Shown here: in pieces, positions 1-8,141 of the stretch
How the letters are laid out: every line of letters begins with the position of its first letter
Numbering within the stretch: position 1 is the stretch's first letter
Assembly: GCF_001956045.1 (NCBI RefSeq)
Contig: NZ_MRTH01000011.1
Location: forward strand, 206,863 to 270,862
DNA length: 64,000 bases
Direction: 5' to 3'
Source of the DNA: Paenibacillus sp. FSL H7-0331
Lineage (GTDB): Bacteria; Bacillota; Bacilli; Paenibacillales; NBRC-103111
The notes under the pieces: model-generated
What the model was told of the DNA's origin: nothing
The model's database searches: none
Seen by the model: only the letters and a program-made list of their open reading frames with translations
Made by a program: the position numbers and the translations under genes

Positions 1-2
1 AC

Positions 3-836
3 ACACGCGGTAAGGAGCGCAGTCGCCTTCCCCAGGATGTCATTGCAGAGGTGAGAGATTTGGCGCGGCAGGGCTTCCAGGAAATTATGCTGCTCGGTCA
101 AAACGTGAACGCCTACGGCAAGGACTTTGAGGATAGTGATTATCGGTTTGCGGATTTGATGGACGATATTTCCAAGATCGACATTCCGCGTGTACGATTT
201 ACGACCTCGCATCCGCGTGATTTTGACGATCATTTGATAGAAGTGCTTGCGAAAAAAGGTAATTTGGTAGAGCAAATTCATCTGCCTGTGCAGTCGGGAA
301 GCAATGAAATCCTGAAACGTATGAGCCGCAAATATACACGCGAGCATTATCTGAATCTGGTTGCCAAAATCAAACAGGCTATTCCTGGTGTAGGACTTAC
401 TTCTGATTTTATCGTGGGATTCCCGGGCGAGACGGAGGAGCAGTTTGAAGAGACGCTTTCTCTGGTGCGTGAGGTTCAATTTGACGGTGCCTATACCTTT
501 ATATATTCCCCTCGTGAGGGTACACCTGCTGCCAGTATGGTTGATGATGTACCGATGGAGGTCAAGAAAAACCGTTTGTACCGTTTGAATGATCAATTGG
601 CTCAATATAGTAAAGAGGACAACGAAGGCTCGGTAGGCGAAGTTCTGGATGTATTGGTTGAGGGTGAAAGCAAGAATAACCCTGACGTATTGGCAGGACG
701 TACTCGTAAAAATAAACTGGTGCATCTGGTTGGTCCCAAGGAATTAATTGGTAAAATTGTGCCTGTGAAAATTACAGGCTCACAAACATGGTACATGAAG
801 GGTGAATGGCTTCCAGCTACTGCTGTTGCTCAGTAA
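3..836 (+). CDS. miaB: tRNA-2-methylthio-N6-dimethylallyladenosine synthase MiaB (3' part)
   Basis: This is the C-terminal part of the radical-SAM methylthiotransferase that adds a 2-methylthio group to i6A37 of tRNAs. The reading frame is open from base 3 and starts in the TRGKERSR segment, which in this family directly follows the radical-SAM CxxxCxxC motif, so the N-terminal domain and the Cys motif lie upstream of the window. Visible family motifs are [40 protein letters not shown] and [14 protein letters not shown]-like RNA-binding domain forms roughly the last 65 residues. RicA follows 58 bases downstream, as in many Bacillota. The call is secure; only the start is missing. Confidence 0.96.
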   Translation, partial: TRGKERSRLPQDVIAEVRDLARQGFQEIMLLGQNVNAYGKDFEDSDYRFADLMDDISKIDIPRVRFTTSHPRDFDDHLIEVLAKKGNLVEQIHLPVQSGSNEILKRMSRKYTREHYLNLVAKIKQAIPGVGLTSDFIVGFPGETEEQFEETLSLVREVQFDGAYTFIYSPREGTPAASMVDDVPMEVKKNRLYRLNDQLAQYSKEDNEGSVGEVLDVLVEGESKNNPDVLAGRTRKNKLVHLVGPKELIGKIVPVKITGSQTWYMKGEWLPATAVAQ

Positions 837-894
837 TATATCCATAGATAATCAATCAACTTTTCCATAAAAAAAGTAAGGAGCGTGACCGGCA

Positions 895-1353
895 ATGTCT
901 GGACATGACAACCACGACCACAATCACGACCATGATCAGGAGCATCTTCATTGTGATGAAATGGCACATTATACAAATACGGAGTTAATCGTACGCGAGG
1001 ATATTTTGGCCAAGGCCAAAGAATTGGCTGAGCTGATTTCGACTTCCAATGAAGTACAGTTTTTCCAAAAGGCCGAGGTGCAAATTTCTTCAAACGATAC
1101 GATTCAAGTATTGATCAGTGCTATCAAGAAAAAGCAAAAAGAAATCGTTGCCTTCGAATCCTTCAATAATGCCAAGATGGTGGAAAAGATAGAGAAAGAG
1201 ATCGTCGAGCTGCAGGATCAACTGGATTCGATTCCAATAGTGAATGAGTTCCGTCAATCTCAAGAGGATATTAACTATCTGTTGCAGCTGGTCATGTCTA
1301 TCATTCGTGATACGGTATCTGACAAGGTTGCTGTAGAAACAGGTTCGAAATAA
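895..1353 (+). CDS. ricA: RicA/YmcA family regulator (YlbF/YmcA fold)
   Basis: In Bacillus subtilis RicA (YmcA) forms a complex with RicF (YlbF) and RicT (YaaT) that acts in sporulation, competence, biofilm formation and RNA processing. This 152-residue protein has the helical YlbF/YmcA core from about residue 30, with the hallmark pattern of long amphipathic helices and NEVQFFQKAE / EFRQSQEDINYLLQLV segments. The first 25 residues form an unusual extension rich in His and Asp with one Cys (HDNHDHNHDHDQEHLHCDE) that looks metal binding. The start ATG is preceded by AAGGAGCG. Its position right after miaB is conserved in Bacillota. The family call is firm; the role of the His-rich head is unknown. 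Confidence 0.85.
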   Translation: MSGHDNHDHNHDHDQEHLHCDEMAHYTNTELIVREDILAKAKELAELISTSNEVQFFQKAEVQISSNDTIQVLISAIKKKQKEIVAFESFNNAKMVEKIEKEIVELQDQLDSIPIVNEFRQSQEDINYLLQLVMSIIRDTVSDKVAVETGSK

Positions 1354-1386
1354 ACTATGTTAATTATTAATAGGATTAAATAAATA

Positions 1387-1421
1387 GACCACTTTGCTGA
1401 CCTCGGTTGGCAGGGTGGTTA
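1387..1421 (+). terminator. Probable rho-independent terminator after ricA
   Basis: An imperfect hairpin pairs ACCAC near 1389 with GTGGT near 1416, with further pairing of the GCTGACC and GGTTGGC segments inside, followed by a short T-rich stretch. It sits 35 bases after the ricA stop, before a convergent gene. The stem has mismatches, so strength is uncertain. Confidence 0.45.
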
Positions 1422-1502
1422 TTTCTATTCACGTATGAAAATATAAATTTAACTAATACTACGCAGATTATGAGTTGTAGGAATGATGGAAGCTCGGATG
1501 GC

Positions 1503-1835
1503 TTATTGGCGAATTGTAACCTCTGTGCCTACGGATACCATAGAGGCGAGTGTGAGTACATCCTGATTATACATGCGTACACATCCATGTGAAACTAACT
1601 GGCCTATCGAGGCAGGGTTGTCGGTACCGTGGATGCCATAATGCGGACGAGATAGGCCCATCCAAAAAGCCCCGAAGGGTCCACCCGGATTAGGTACCTT
1701 GTTAATGATCGTGTACACGCCTACCGGTGTCTGGGTTAATACTTTACCAATGCCAATAGGAAAACCGCGTGTTACCTTATTGTCATCAAGCAGATAGAGC
1801 ATCCGATCCGATAAGTCGATGATGATTCGAATCAT
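1503..1835 (-). CDS. L,D-transpeptidase, YkuD domain
   Basis: The 110-residue protein is a bare YkuD catalytic domain, the fold that makes 3-3 peptidoglycan cross-links. The active-site signature is visible: HGTDNP, then SHGCVRM with the catalytic Cys and its upstream His. It begins MIRIIIDLSDRMLYLLDD, the usual first strands of the domain, and has no signal peptide or LysM repeat. The start is set by GGTAAGGAGTGA eight bases upstream of the ATG. It is convergent with ricA and followed on the same strand by nothing close. Similar short forms occur near spore genes in Paenibacillus-type genomes, so a role in the spore cortex or mother cell is possible but not shown. Confidence 0.88.
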   Translation of the reverse strand: MIRIIIDLSDRMLYLLDDNKVTRGFPIGIGKVLTQTPVGVYTIINKVPNPGGPFGAFWMGLSRPHYGIHGTDNPASIGQLVSHGCVRMYNQDVLTLASMVSVGTEVTIRQ

Positions 1836-1868
1836 ATGTGTTCACTCCTTACCTAATAGATAGTTGCC

Positions 1869-2324
1869 TTATAAATACCTTATATAAATGTCATAAGCAG
1901 TTTGATTTATTTTCTGTTTACGCATTTTGATTTGCAAAATTCCGTTTTTGTACGAAGCTTTGCTTAAACGCGGGACGACAAGGCACGGCAGTTTAATATT
2001 TTGCTTTTTCACCAGAGGACTATCCTCGATGCTGACACGGTCAGCTCTTGCTCTGACGATGGGGTTCGCTGGCTGCGGCAGCTTGAACTTGACGATGACA
2101 TAATGATGCGTTTCGAATACTTCGGCTTTGCTTTTATGCCTACTCAGCATGCCGTTCACAGGCATGGTTTTCTTCAACATTTGCTGGACGTAGTCGTCCA
2201 CCCATGAAGTATCAGTCAATGGAGACGTATCAGATGCGTCTGGTAGCTCTGGCAGCTTAGTTCCGAGTAAGGCTTCTACTTGTTTCCAACGGGATTGTGG
2301 ACTGGAACTGCCACTATGAGACAT
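1869..2324 (-). CDS. Hsp20/alpha-crystallin-like protein, possible spore germination protein GerT
   Basis: The protein has 151 residues with an N-terminal low-complexity part and a beta-rich C-terminal half (about residues 65-150) that reads like an alpha-crystallin domain: HHYVIVKFKLP, an insertion, then NGILQIKMRKQK, the usual last strands. The start was placed at the ATG at 2324 because AAAGGAGTGTGACG stands directly upstream; an open frame continues 116 codons further with no ribosome site. It is divergent from the gerP operon. In B. subtilis GerT is an Hsp20-like coat protein involved in germination, which fits this location, but the similarity is only at the fold level. Confidence 0.55.
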   Translation of the reverse strand: MSHSGSSSPQSRWKQVEALLGTKLPELPDASDTSPLTDTSWVDDYVQQMLKKTMPVNGMLSRHKSKAEVFETHHYVIVKFKLPQPANPIVRARADRVSIEDSPLVKKQNIKLPCLVVPRLSKASYKNGILQIKMRKQKINQTAYDIYIRYL

Positions 2325-2486
2325 TTCGTCACACTCCTTTTCTGCCTTGATTGCTAGTAGGATATGAAGCAGGCTGGGCAGTTGACACAAGGAAATCAGC
2401 AATAACCAAATAAGAAAAGCTAAAGTGCCATCTGGGCAGCTGTCTGCATACACTACTGTAAGCATGATGAGTAAAGGAGCTTGCCG

Positions 2487-2723
2487 ATGCCAGCGATTGT
2501 TGGAAACTTTAAAGTAGTTAACGTCGGACCTAGTTCGATCGTTCAGATTGGGGATGCCGTACAGCTTGCGCCGAGCAGTGTCTCCAAAACCTTTGCGGGC
2601 TCGGGGTCCTTTAATACAGGGGATTTTGCCAATACCCATAATGCGGTAAGCAGTACCAATACGAACGATCAAGATGTGAATGATTCCACAACTGCAGAAG
2701 CGGGCAATCAGGGGGTTGTATAA
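2487..2723 (+). CDS. gerPA: Spore germination protein GerPA/GerPF type
   Basis: GerP proteins lie in the spore coat and help nutrient germinants reach their receptors. The 78-residue product begins MPAIVGNFKVVNV and carries the conserved IVQIGDAVQLAPSS, SKTFAGSGSFNTGDF and DQDVNDS segments shared by the paralogous GerPA and GerPF. The ATG at 2487 has AAAGGAG seven bases upstream; a TTG two codons earlier was rejected for that reason. It is the first of five same-strand genes with spacings from +1 to -4 bases except one gap. It is named PA by position; PF is the alternative because the two are homologous. Confidence 0.85.
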   Translation: MPAIVGNFKVVNVGPSSIVQIGDAVQLAPSSVSKTFAGSGSFNTGDFANTHNAVSSTNTNDQDVNDSTTAEAGNQGVV

Positions 2724-2724
2724 T

Positions 2725-2931
2725 ATGAATCTCGTTGTTAATCAGCATATTGTTATACATCAGCTCCGTGTAGATGCTGTGACCAATTCTTCTGTCCTGC
2801 AGATCGGCAGTGCCGGGTTGATCAAGTCCTTATCAAATATATATAATACAGGCGGCTTTACGGGGCCAGCAGAGCAATTGGCCACTGCGGGCAATGAAAT
2901 ATCATTGGTGCCGTTGCCCAGTCCAACCTGA
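2725..2931 (+). CDS. gerPB: Spore germination protein GerPB
   Basis: The 68-residue protein shows the GerPB pattern: VNQHIVIHQLRVDAVTNSS, then LQIGSAGLIKSLSNIYNTGGF, then a short polar tail ending in a proline-rich segment. It starts one base after the gerPA stop codon and probably depends on the GGGGG stretch within the end of gerPA for initiation. The length matches the family (about 65-80 residues). It belongs to the gerP operon, whose products form a coat-located assembly for germinant permeability. Confidence 0.88.
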   Translation: MNLVVNQHIVIHQLRVDAVTNSSVLQIGSAGLIKSLSNIYNTGGFTGPAEQLATAGNEISLVPLPSPT

Positions 2932-3057
2932 ATGCGGGTGAAGCCGCTGATGATCACATATATATAGGTGCCAGCTATTCATGGGTTGCTGCTGCGGTTT
3001 AATGGGCTAACACCCAGACGCAGGTTTTGGCATAGGATAGGTAAGGAGGTGTTTAGG

Positions 3058-3741
3058 ATGTTAGTGGGTCCGCAATGGCAATTTCAGCAATTCCAGCAGT
3101 GGGTAACATATGCCAAACAGCTGCAAGCGCAGATGCAGGTGCAGATGGGTAAGATAGAACGGCTCGAAAAGGCTGTAGATGTTTTGCAAACCGAGTTAAA
3201 AGCCTGCAAGGAGCAGAAACGTATTCATATCGATAAAATCGAATATAAATTTGATCAGCTCAAAGTGGAGAAGCTTGATGGAACGATGAATATTGGAATG
3301 TCTCCCGGAGCGCTTGAAAACCTTGCTGTGAATGGAGACAATGACGATAAAAGCGCCATAACATCGGATACAGGAAATGCTAATGGATTCCAAACGACAA
3401 ATAGTGATCAGCCCTTTATGCCTCCGCTTGGTATTCGTGAGGATATTAGCAAGGAGATGCAGCACTTCATGGAAGAGCAGGTGCCCAAGCAGATTGATCT
3501 GCTACAGCAGCAAAGCGGCAAGCAGTTGGACGAATGGCATAGAAGGATGGTTCAACAGGATTTAAGCAAGCAGCTTGACGGCCGGATGGACTATTACTTG
3601 CGGCAGATGAGCCAAGGTGTAACGGTGGATCAAGTGTCCTCGATCAAGGATTCCGTATTATTCCGCACCCAGCAGGATATCCGATCAGCACTTCAGCAAT
3701 ATTTTCAAAAAATGCCGACTAAAGGTGGAGAAGCCAAATGA
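3058..3741 (+). CDS. gerPC: Spore germination protein GerPC
   Basis: The 227-residue protein starts with a Gln-rich coiled coil (about residues 5-65, with repeated QLQAQMQVQMGKIERLEKAVDVL-like heptads, cut here for length) and ends with a second amphipathic region, the layout of GerPC, the largest member of the gerP cluster. The ATG at 3058 was chosen because TAAGGAGGTG lies just upstream; the open frame reaches back to 2968 without another ribosome site. A gap of 126 bases separates it from gerPB. It overlaps gerPD by four bases (ATGA). Confidence 0.82.
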   Translation: MLVGPQWQFQQFQQWVTYAKQLQAQMQVQMGKIERLEKAVDVLQTELKACKEQKRIHIDKIEYKFDQLKVEKLDGTMNIGMSPGALENLAVNGDNDDKSAITSDTGNANGFQTTNSDQPFMPPLGIREDISKEMQHFMEEQVPKQIDLLQQQSGKQLDEWHRRMVQQDLSKQLDGRMDYYLRQMSQGVTVDQVSSIKDSVLFRTQQDIRSALQQYFQKMPTKGGEAK

Positions 3742-3932
3742 ATTTTCAAGTTACGAACCATGCTTTGTGCGTAGGAGATGTTCGAATTATCGGGGTATCC
3801 AGCTCCTCTGTATTTCTGATTGGAGATACCCAGACCATCGTCTGCTCTTCCATATTCGATACGCCGCCTGAATCCGTCTCGTCGGGTCCGTTAACGCCAC
3901 TGCCTCCTGAAGAGGAGGAGAAAAGTGAATGA
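3738..3932 (+). CDS. gerPD: Spore germination protein GerPD
   Basis: The 64-residue product has the family segments VTNHALCVGDVRIIGVSSSS and VFLIGDTQTIVCSS followed by an acidic tail. Its start overlaps the gerPC stop (ATGA) and its own stop overlaps the gerPE start in the same way, which indicates translational coupling inside the operon. GerPD is needed for normal germinant access in Bacillus spores; the exact biochemical function is not known in the family. Confidence 0.86.
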   Translation: MNFQVTNHALCVGDVRIIGVSSSSVFLIGDTQTIVCSSIFDTPPESVSSGPLTPLPPEEEEKSE

Positions 3933-4291
3933 GCCGTTGGTCTATAGTTCGACAAATGAATATAACTAACATTTCGTTGGCGTCTATTTTACAAATAGGG
4001 GATAATAAGTCTATAAAGTCAAAAACTAAAGCATTGGCAGTGCAGCGGCAGGTAGCGACTTTTCAGGAGAATGAGGGAAATCTGGAAGCTTATCAGCTAT
4101 TCAGCCGCGTTATACCCATCCCTGAGGTGTATGAGCAGGTGGACATGAAGGTGGAGAATCTATGCGATTACATCCAGGTCAACTGTGTTCGTGTACTGGC
4201 GGTCTCCACCTCCTCTATTTTGCAGGTTGGGTCGAACTGCCAAATAGAAAATGAGGCCAGAGTTAAGCATTTTCGTCAGTTTGTCACATAG
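3929..4291 (+). CDS. gerPE: Spore germination protein GerPE
   Basis: The 120-residue protein has two copies of the short gerP motif: NISLASILQIGDNKSI near residues 13-27 and VLAVSTSSILQVGSNCQI near residues 89-105, the arrangement typical of GerPE. It begins in a four-base overlap with gerPD. A sixth gene, gerPF, normally follows in Bacillus; here a DUF2071 gene comes next instead, so the operon appears to have only one PA/PF-type member. Confidence 0.84.
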   Translation: MSRWSIVRQMNITNISLASILQIGDNKSIKSKTKALAVQRQVATFQENEGNLEAYQLFSRVIPIPEVYEQVDMKVENLCDYIQVNCVRVLAVSTSSILQVGSNCQIENEARVKHFRQFVT

Positions 4292-4307
4292 AAAGAGGAG
4301 TGATCGG

Positions 4308-5054
4308 ATGAAGACGCTGCTGGCCACACAATCTCATCGTCCTTGGCCGCTGCCGAATGGACCTTGGGTTATGAAGCAAACCTGGGTAGGATTGTTGTTT
4401 GCCCATTGGCCGGTTCCTTATGAGCAGCTGCGGCCAATGGTCCCCCAGGAGCTTGAGCTGGAAGTTTATGATGGTTATGCGTGGGTAGGTGTAGTTCCAT
4501 TTTCAATGGAAGGAATCAGAATGAGGGCGATGCCCGAAATTCCATACACCAATCAATTCGCCGAGCTGAATGTAAGGACCTACGTTAAGGTAGGGGACAA
4601 GCCAGGTGTGTATTTTTTTAGTTTGGATGCGGCGAGCAAAATAGCCGTCGAAGCGGCGAGACTGTTATTTTACTTGCCTTATTACCATGCGGACATGGAA
4701 GCCAAGCAAGTCGAAGAGCAAATTTATTACAAGAGTGTCCGTAAGGACAAGCGAGGCGCGCAGGTTGCTTTTGAAGGCAGCTATATGCCGGTATCGGCAC
4801 CTTTTACAAGCACGAAGCAATCCTTCGAGCATTGGCTGACAGAGAGATATTGTTTGTACAGTATAAATGCGAATCATCATATTTACCGTGGAGATATTCA
4901 TCATCTGCCTTGGGAGCTGCAGCTTGCAGAAGCGGAGATCAGGACCAATATAATGGCTAGCGGTCAAGGCATTCAATGTGCTGCAAGGAAACCGCTGCTT
5001 CATTATGCCAATAAATTGGACGTGCTTATATGGCCGCTCACCAAGGTTCTGTGA
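4308..5054 (+). CDS. YqjF-like DUF2071 family protein
   Basis: The 248-residue protein matches the DUF2071 (YqjF) family, which has an acetoacetate-decarboxylase-like fold but no established activity. Recognisable segments are WVMKQTWVGLLFAHWPVPYEQL at the start (LLFAHWPV core), GYAWVGVVPFSMEGIR, YTNQFAELNVRTYV and VYFFSLDA, with a DVLIWPL end. The ATG at 4308 follows AAAGAGGAGTGATCGG. It lies 16 bases after gerPE and may be read with the gerP operon. No catalytic residue can be assigned from the sequence alone. Confidence 0.78.
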   Translation: MKTLLATQSHRPWPLPNGPWVMKQTWVGLLFAHWPVPYEQLRPMVPQELELEVYDGYAWVGVVPFSMEGIRMRAMPEIPYTNQFAELNVRTYVKVGDKPGVYFFSLDAASKIAVEAARLLFYLPYYHADMEAKQVEEQIYYKSVRKDKRGAQVAFEGSYMPVSAPFTSTKQSFEHWLTERYCLYSINANHHIYRGDIHHLPWELQLAEAEIRTNIMASGQGIQCAARKPLLHYANKLDVLIWPLTKVL

Positions 5055-5206
5055 AAAAAAGTGGGCAAGTTCATTTGCAAAAATGCATACATTAACTTAC
5101 AATATAAGAATAGCTTATATATGGATTGAGTTATGTTTTCGTTTGAAGGTTGAGTGGGGGCCTGATCACAATTCATTTAGCAAACACGACAGGAGGAAAC
5201 CAATGT

Positions 5207-6097
5207 ATGATTGATCATTCTTCTCAGCAAGGGGTCCAACAGCACACCCAATTATCCAAAACAAAGCTGCTCATGAAAATACTTTTTATGACGCTTGGTG
5301 CTTCTTTGGTCGCTGTGGGACTGGAAATTTTTCTGGTTCCGAACAAAATTATTGACGGTGGTATTGTCGGTATCTCAATTATTGCCTCGGCCTTATCCAG
5401 CTTGCCGCTCGGTGTTTATCTGGTTCTTTTCAATTTACCGTTTCTGTATCTAGGCTATAAGCAAATAGGTAAGACGTTTGCATTTTCGACTCTATTTTCT
5501 GTAATTATCATGTCGATCGGTACATCGCTGCTTCACCCGGTGGCACCACTAACGATTGACCCGCTGCTCGCGTCGGTATTTGGCGGGATTATCATTGGGG
5601 TAGGGGTAGGATTGGTTATTCGTTCAGGGGGATCCCTGGATGGTACGGAGATTGTTGCGATTCTAGTAAGTAAAAAAAGCCCGTTCTCAGTTGGCGAAAT
5701 TGTCATGTTCTTTAACTTATTTATACTGGCAAGTGCGGGCTTTGTATTCGGATGGGATCATGCAATGTATTCCTTGATGGCGTACTTTATCGCTTTTAAA
5801 ATGATGGACATCATTATCGAGGGCTTTGACGAGTCCAAATCGGTGTGGATCATAAGTGAAAGTTATCAAGCGATCGGTGATATCATTACAGCGCGGCTTG
5901 GGCGTGGTGTCACATTTTTGAATGGTGAAGGCGGGTTTACTGGTGATTCCAAAAGAATTATCTTTTGTGTAATCAACCGTTTGGAGGAAGCCAAGCTAAA
6001 ATCGATTGTTGAGGAAGTTGATCCGCAAGCGTTTCTGGCGATTGGTAATATTCATGACGTTAAGGGCGGCAGATTCAATAAGAAAGATATTCATTAA
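5207..6097 (+). CDS. YitT family membrane protein (DUF161 + DUF2179)
   Basis: The 296-residue protein has about five or six hydrophobic segments in its first 200 residues, with the family motifs EIFLVPNKIIDGGIVGISI, GVYLVLFNLPF and IRSGGSLDGTEIVAILVSKK. A soluble DUF2179 domain forms the C-terminus (VTFLNGEGGFTGDSKRIIFC and IHDVKGG). YitT proteins are common in Bacillota as multicopy inner-membrane proteins without a proven substrate. AGGAGG at 5191 serves an ATG at 5207; an overlapping ATG at 5203 opens a three-codon frame (MYD) that stops inside the gene start and is unlikely to matter. A terminator follows. Confidence 0.9.
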   Translation: MIDHSSQQGVQQHTQLSKTKLLMKILFMTLGASLVAVGLEIFLVPNKIIDGGIVGISIIASALSSLPLGVYLVLFNLPFLYLGYKQIGKTFAFSTLFSVIIMSIGTSLLHPVAPLTIDPLLASVFGGIIIGVGVGLVIRSGGSLDGTEIVAILVSKKSPFSVGEIVMFFNLFILASAGFVFGWDHAMYSLMAYFIAFKMMDIIIEGFDESKSVWIISESYQAIGDIITARLGRGVTFLNGEGGFTGDSKRIIFCVINRLEEAKLKSIVEEVDPQAFLAIGNIHDVKGGRFNKKDIH

Positions 6098-6115
6098 TGA
6101 TATTGATATAAAGAT

Positions 6116-6149
6116 GATCCCATGGGCTTATGCCTGTGGGATTTTTTTG
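6116..6149 (+). terminator. Rho-independent terminator after the YitT gene
   Basis: ATCCCATGGGC pairs with GCCTGTGGGAT across a TTAT loop and is followed by seven T residues. It begins 19 bases after the stop codon. Confidence 0.85.
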
Positions 6150-6285
6150 TTAAAACAAGCTTAGTATTGTGCAAATTTAGGTGATGATTGTGAATTTATC
6201 TATGGCTGACGCAGTTCTATAATAAGTTGCAGATGGTGAATTCATTCATTTATTGTGGAATTAATCATGTATAGGAGGCTGAACG

Positions 6286-7788
6286 ATGGGGGATTTACAA
6301 TTGTTAACGGATGCGCAGATGCGCCAGTTTGTTACGGAGGGTTATGTATTTTTGAAAGCGGATTTTGCTGATGAATTCCATGTGAAGCTGAGTGAAACCT
6401 TGGATCAGGTATATAAAGAGGAAGGCAATCCCGGTAACAATATTTTGCCGCGTATTCCGGATTTGGCTAAGGTATTCGATCATCCGGTGATCTCCGGTGC
6501 GCTTAGCAGTGTGCTGGGAGAAGATTATATGATGCATCCGCACCGTCATGGACATTTTAACCGAAACGCGGAAGCGGGTGGTTGGCACAAGGACAGCTAC
6601 TGGGGCCATTACAAAATGCGCAATCATCATCCCTGGTGGGCGATGATCTTCTATTATCCGCAGGAAGTGACGCTGGATATGGGGCCTACCGGAATTATGC
6701 CTGGTACACAGTGTTATCAAACCAGGACCTTTGCCGAAAATGAAACACAAGAAGAGCGGAAAGCGACTGGCCGCGCGGGAACTTTTGCTTTGGTGCATTA
6801 TGATATATGGCATCGGGCCAATGCTAACATCGCCGGTAAGGATCGTTACATGCTTAAGTTCCAATTCATGCGCAGACTAGCACCAACTAAAGCCAGCTGG
6901 GATCATCATGAAGATGCTGACACTTGGGTAAATCCGGAATCCTACACCTCTCCCATATATGAGCATGAAGTGATCTGGCAGGATACGTGGAATTGGCTGC
7001 TTGGCAAAGAGAACGATGTGACACTGAGTGATGCTTCACAGGAGCAGCTTGCAGGCTGGTTGAACGAGTTAGAAAGTGAAGATAAGGCGATTCGTGTAAG
7101 GGCGGCCGATCAATTGGGCTTGTCAGGTAATGGATCAAATGAAGTAATTAACGGCTTGACTCAAGCTTTGAATGATGCCTTTGAGCCTGTGGCATTGAAT
7201 GCTGCTTACGGATTGGCTCGTCTTGGCGAAGCGGGAATAAATCAATTGCTTAAGGCTTTGCTTGATGATTCGGCTCACGTATCGCGTGCGGCTGCCTATG
7301 GTGCGTCATCGGCAGGCAAGGCGGCTGTGAATGGGCTTATGCGTATTTTGGATAGCGACAATGTTCAAGCAGTGGGCTGCGCGGCGTTTGCGCTAGGCGA
7401 GATGGGGGAAGCAGCGGCTGAAGCGGTACCGAAGCTGGTGGAGCTTATGCATGCCCAGAATGAAATCGTCCGCAGGAACGCAGTCGAGGCAATTGGTCTC
7501 ATCGGAAGTGCATCCGAGCCATCTGTTAAGGGACTTGAGGTTGGTATTCAGGATGCGGACGACCAAGTGAGGTTTATGGCGGGGATGGCTCTGACCAAAA
7601 TGGGCTCGAAGGCTCAAAACGCAATACCGGTTATTGCTCATGCTTTGAATGATGAGAATCGATATGTACGTGCGACAGCTGTTGATGCTCTATATAGTAT
7701 GAATACGGATAAGGCTAAGGATATTTTGTTGAAATTTCTGCGAGACTCCCGCTGGTGCGCAAGCACGACACCAAATAGCACATTCTAG
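6286..7788 (+). CDS. Phytanoyl-CoA dioxygenase (PhyH) domain fused to HEAT repeats
   Basis: Residues 1 to about 235 look like a PhyH-type Fe(II)/2-oxoglutarate oxygenase: a WHKDS motif supplies the HxD pair (H101, D103), a WHRAN motif the distal His (H176), and R187 is placed to hold 2-oxoglutarate. Residues about 255-490 contain six or seven HEAT/PBS-lyase-like repeats with the recurring pattern of AAxALGxxG and V..L...L.D, a right-handed helical scaffold for protein or nucleic-acid contacts. The start is the ATG after TAGGAGG. The gene stands alone between two terminator-like hairpins. PhyH oxygenases hydroxylate small acyl or sugar-like substrates, but this one's substrate cannot be read from sequence. 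Both domains are in one uninterrupted frame. Confidence 0.82.
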   Translation: MGDLQLLTDAQMRQFVTEGYVFLKADFADEFHVKLSETLDQVYKEEGNPGNNILPRIPDLAKVFDHPVISGALSSVLGEDYMMHPHRHGHFNRNAEAGGWHKDSYWGHYKMRNHHPWWAMIFYYPQEVTLDMGPTGIMPGTQCYQTRTFAENETQEERKATGRAGTFALVHYDIWHRANANIAGKDRYMLKFQFMRRLAPTKASWDHHEDADTWVNPESYTSPIYEHEVIWQDTWNWLLGKENDVTLSDASQEQLAGWLNELESEDKAIRVRAADQLGLSGNGSNEVINGLTQALNDAFEPVALNAAYGLARLGEAGINQLLKALLDDSAHVSRAAAYGASSAGKAAVNGLMRILDSDNVQAVGCAAFALGEMGEAAAEAVPKLVELMHAQNEIVRRNAVEAIGLIGSASEPSVKGLEVGIQDADDQVRFMAGMALTKMGSKAQNAIPVIAHALNDENRYVRATAVDALYSMNTDKAKDILLKFLRDSRWCASTTPNSTF

Positions 7789-7817
7789 GATAGACCATCA
7801 TAAAGCGGAACTATTAG

Positions 7818-7853
7818 ATAGCCCCTCCTGTTCGTTTGGCAGGCAGGGGCTAA
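7818..7853 (+). terminator. GC-rich hairpin after the PhyH-HEAT gene
   Basis: TAGCCCC-TCCTG pairs with CAGGCAGGGGCTA with a single bulged base. There is no T-run after it, so it is a weak or factor-assisted terminator, or an RNA-stabilising hairpin. Confidence 0.5.
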
Positions 7854-7895
7854 TTCGTGTGAAAGGCTTGCCATCATTAACTAATATGCGTCCCC

Positions 7896-7925
7896 TTGCT
7901 ATTGTGTCAGCAAATATGATATAGT
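7896..7925 (+). promoter_or_regulatory. Candidate promoter for tRNA-Leu
   Basis: TTGCTA at 7896 and TATAGT at 7920 are separated by 18 bases and lie about 90 bases before the tRNA. They resemble a sigma-A promoter; no experimental support. Confidence 0.4.
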
Positions 7926-8013
7926 CTAATTCGGTCAAGAGAAAGTGTAAGCGCAGCGCTTGGCATACAGCTCAGACTGATGAAATGGTAATCCTCGTCA
8001 TTATTGTGAATAA

Positions 8014-8095
8014 GCGGTCGTGGTGGAACGGCAGACACGCTATCTTGAGGGGGTAGTGTCCCATGGACGTGCGGGTTCAAATCCCGCCGACCGCA
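8014..8095 (+). tRNA. tRNA-Leu (anticodon GAG)
   Basis: The 82-base sequence folds into a class II tRNA: acceptor GCGGTCG pairs with CGACCGC, the T arm is GCGGG-TTCAAAT-CCCGC, and the anticodon stem CTATC/GGTAG encloses the loop TTGAGGG, giving anticodon GAG (Leu codons CUC/CUU). A long variable arm between the anticodon and T stems is typical of tRNA-Leu. The discriminator base is A and CCA is not encoded. Confidence 0.95.
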
Positions 8096-8103
8096 TATAA
8101 AGA

Positions 8104-8134
8104 AAAGAGTCTTGTATATCAAGGCTTTTTTTGC
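8104..8134 (+). terminator. Probable terminator after tRNA-Leu
   Basis: An imperfect stem (AAAGAGTCTTG with CAAGGCTTTTT) around a short TATAT loop is followed by seven T residues, nine bases after the tRNA end. Confidence 0.55.
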
Positions 8135-8141
8135 TGTTTAG

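Noticed and set aside
1407..1592. 61-codon plus-strand open frame
   Set aside because: It has no ribosome site, no family resemblance and runs antisense into the L,D-transpeptidase gene.
2932..3057. A second frame after gerPB that could extend its C-terminus by a +1 shift (reads ...NAGEAADDHIYIGASYSW...)
   Set aside because: gerPB already has the normal family length and ends in the typical proline-rich tail; the shifted frame has no start or ribosome site of its own and looks fortuitous.
5203..5214. ATG opening a three-codon frame just before the YitT start
   Set aside because: It could be a leader peptide, but the overlap with the true start and lack of a second ribosome site make chance more likely.
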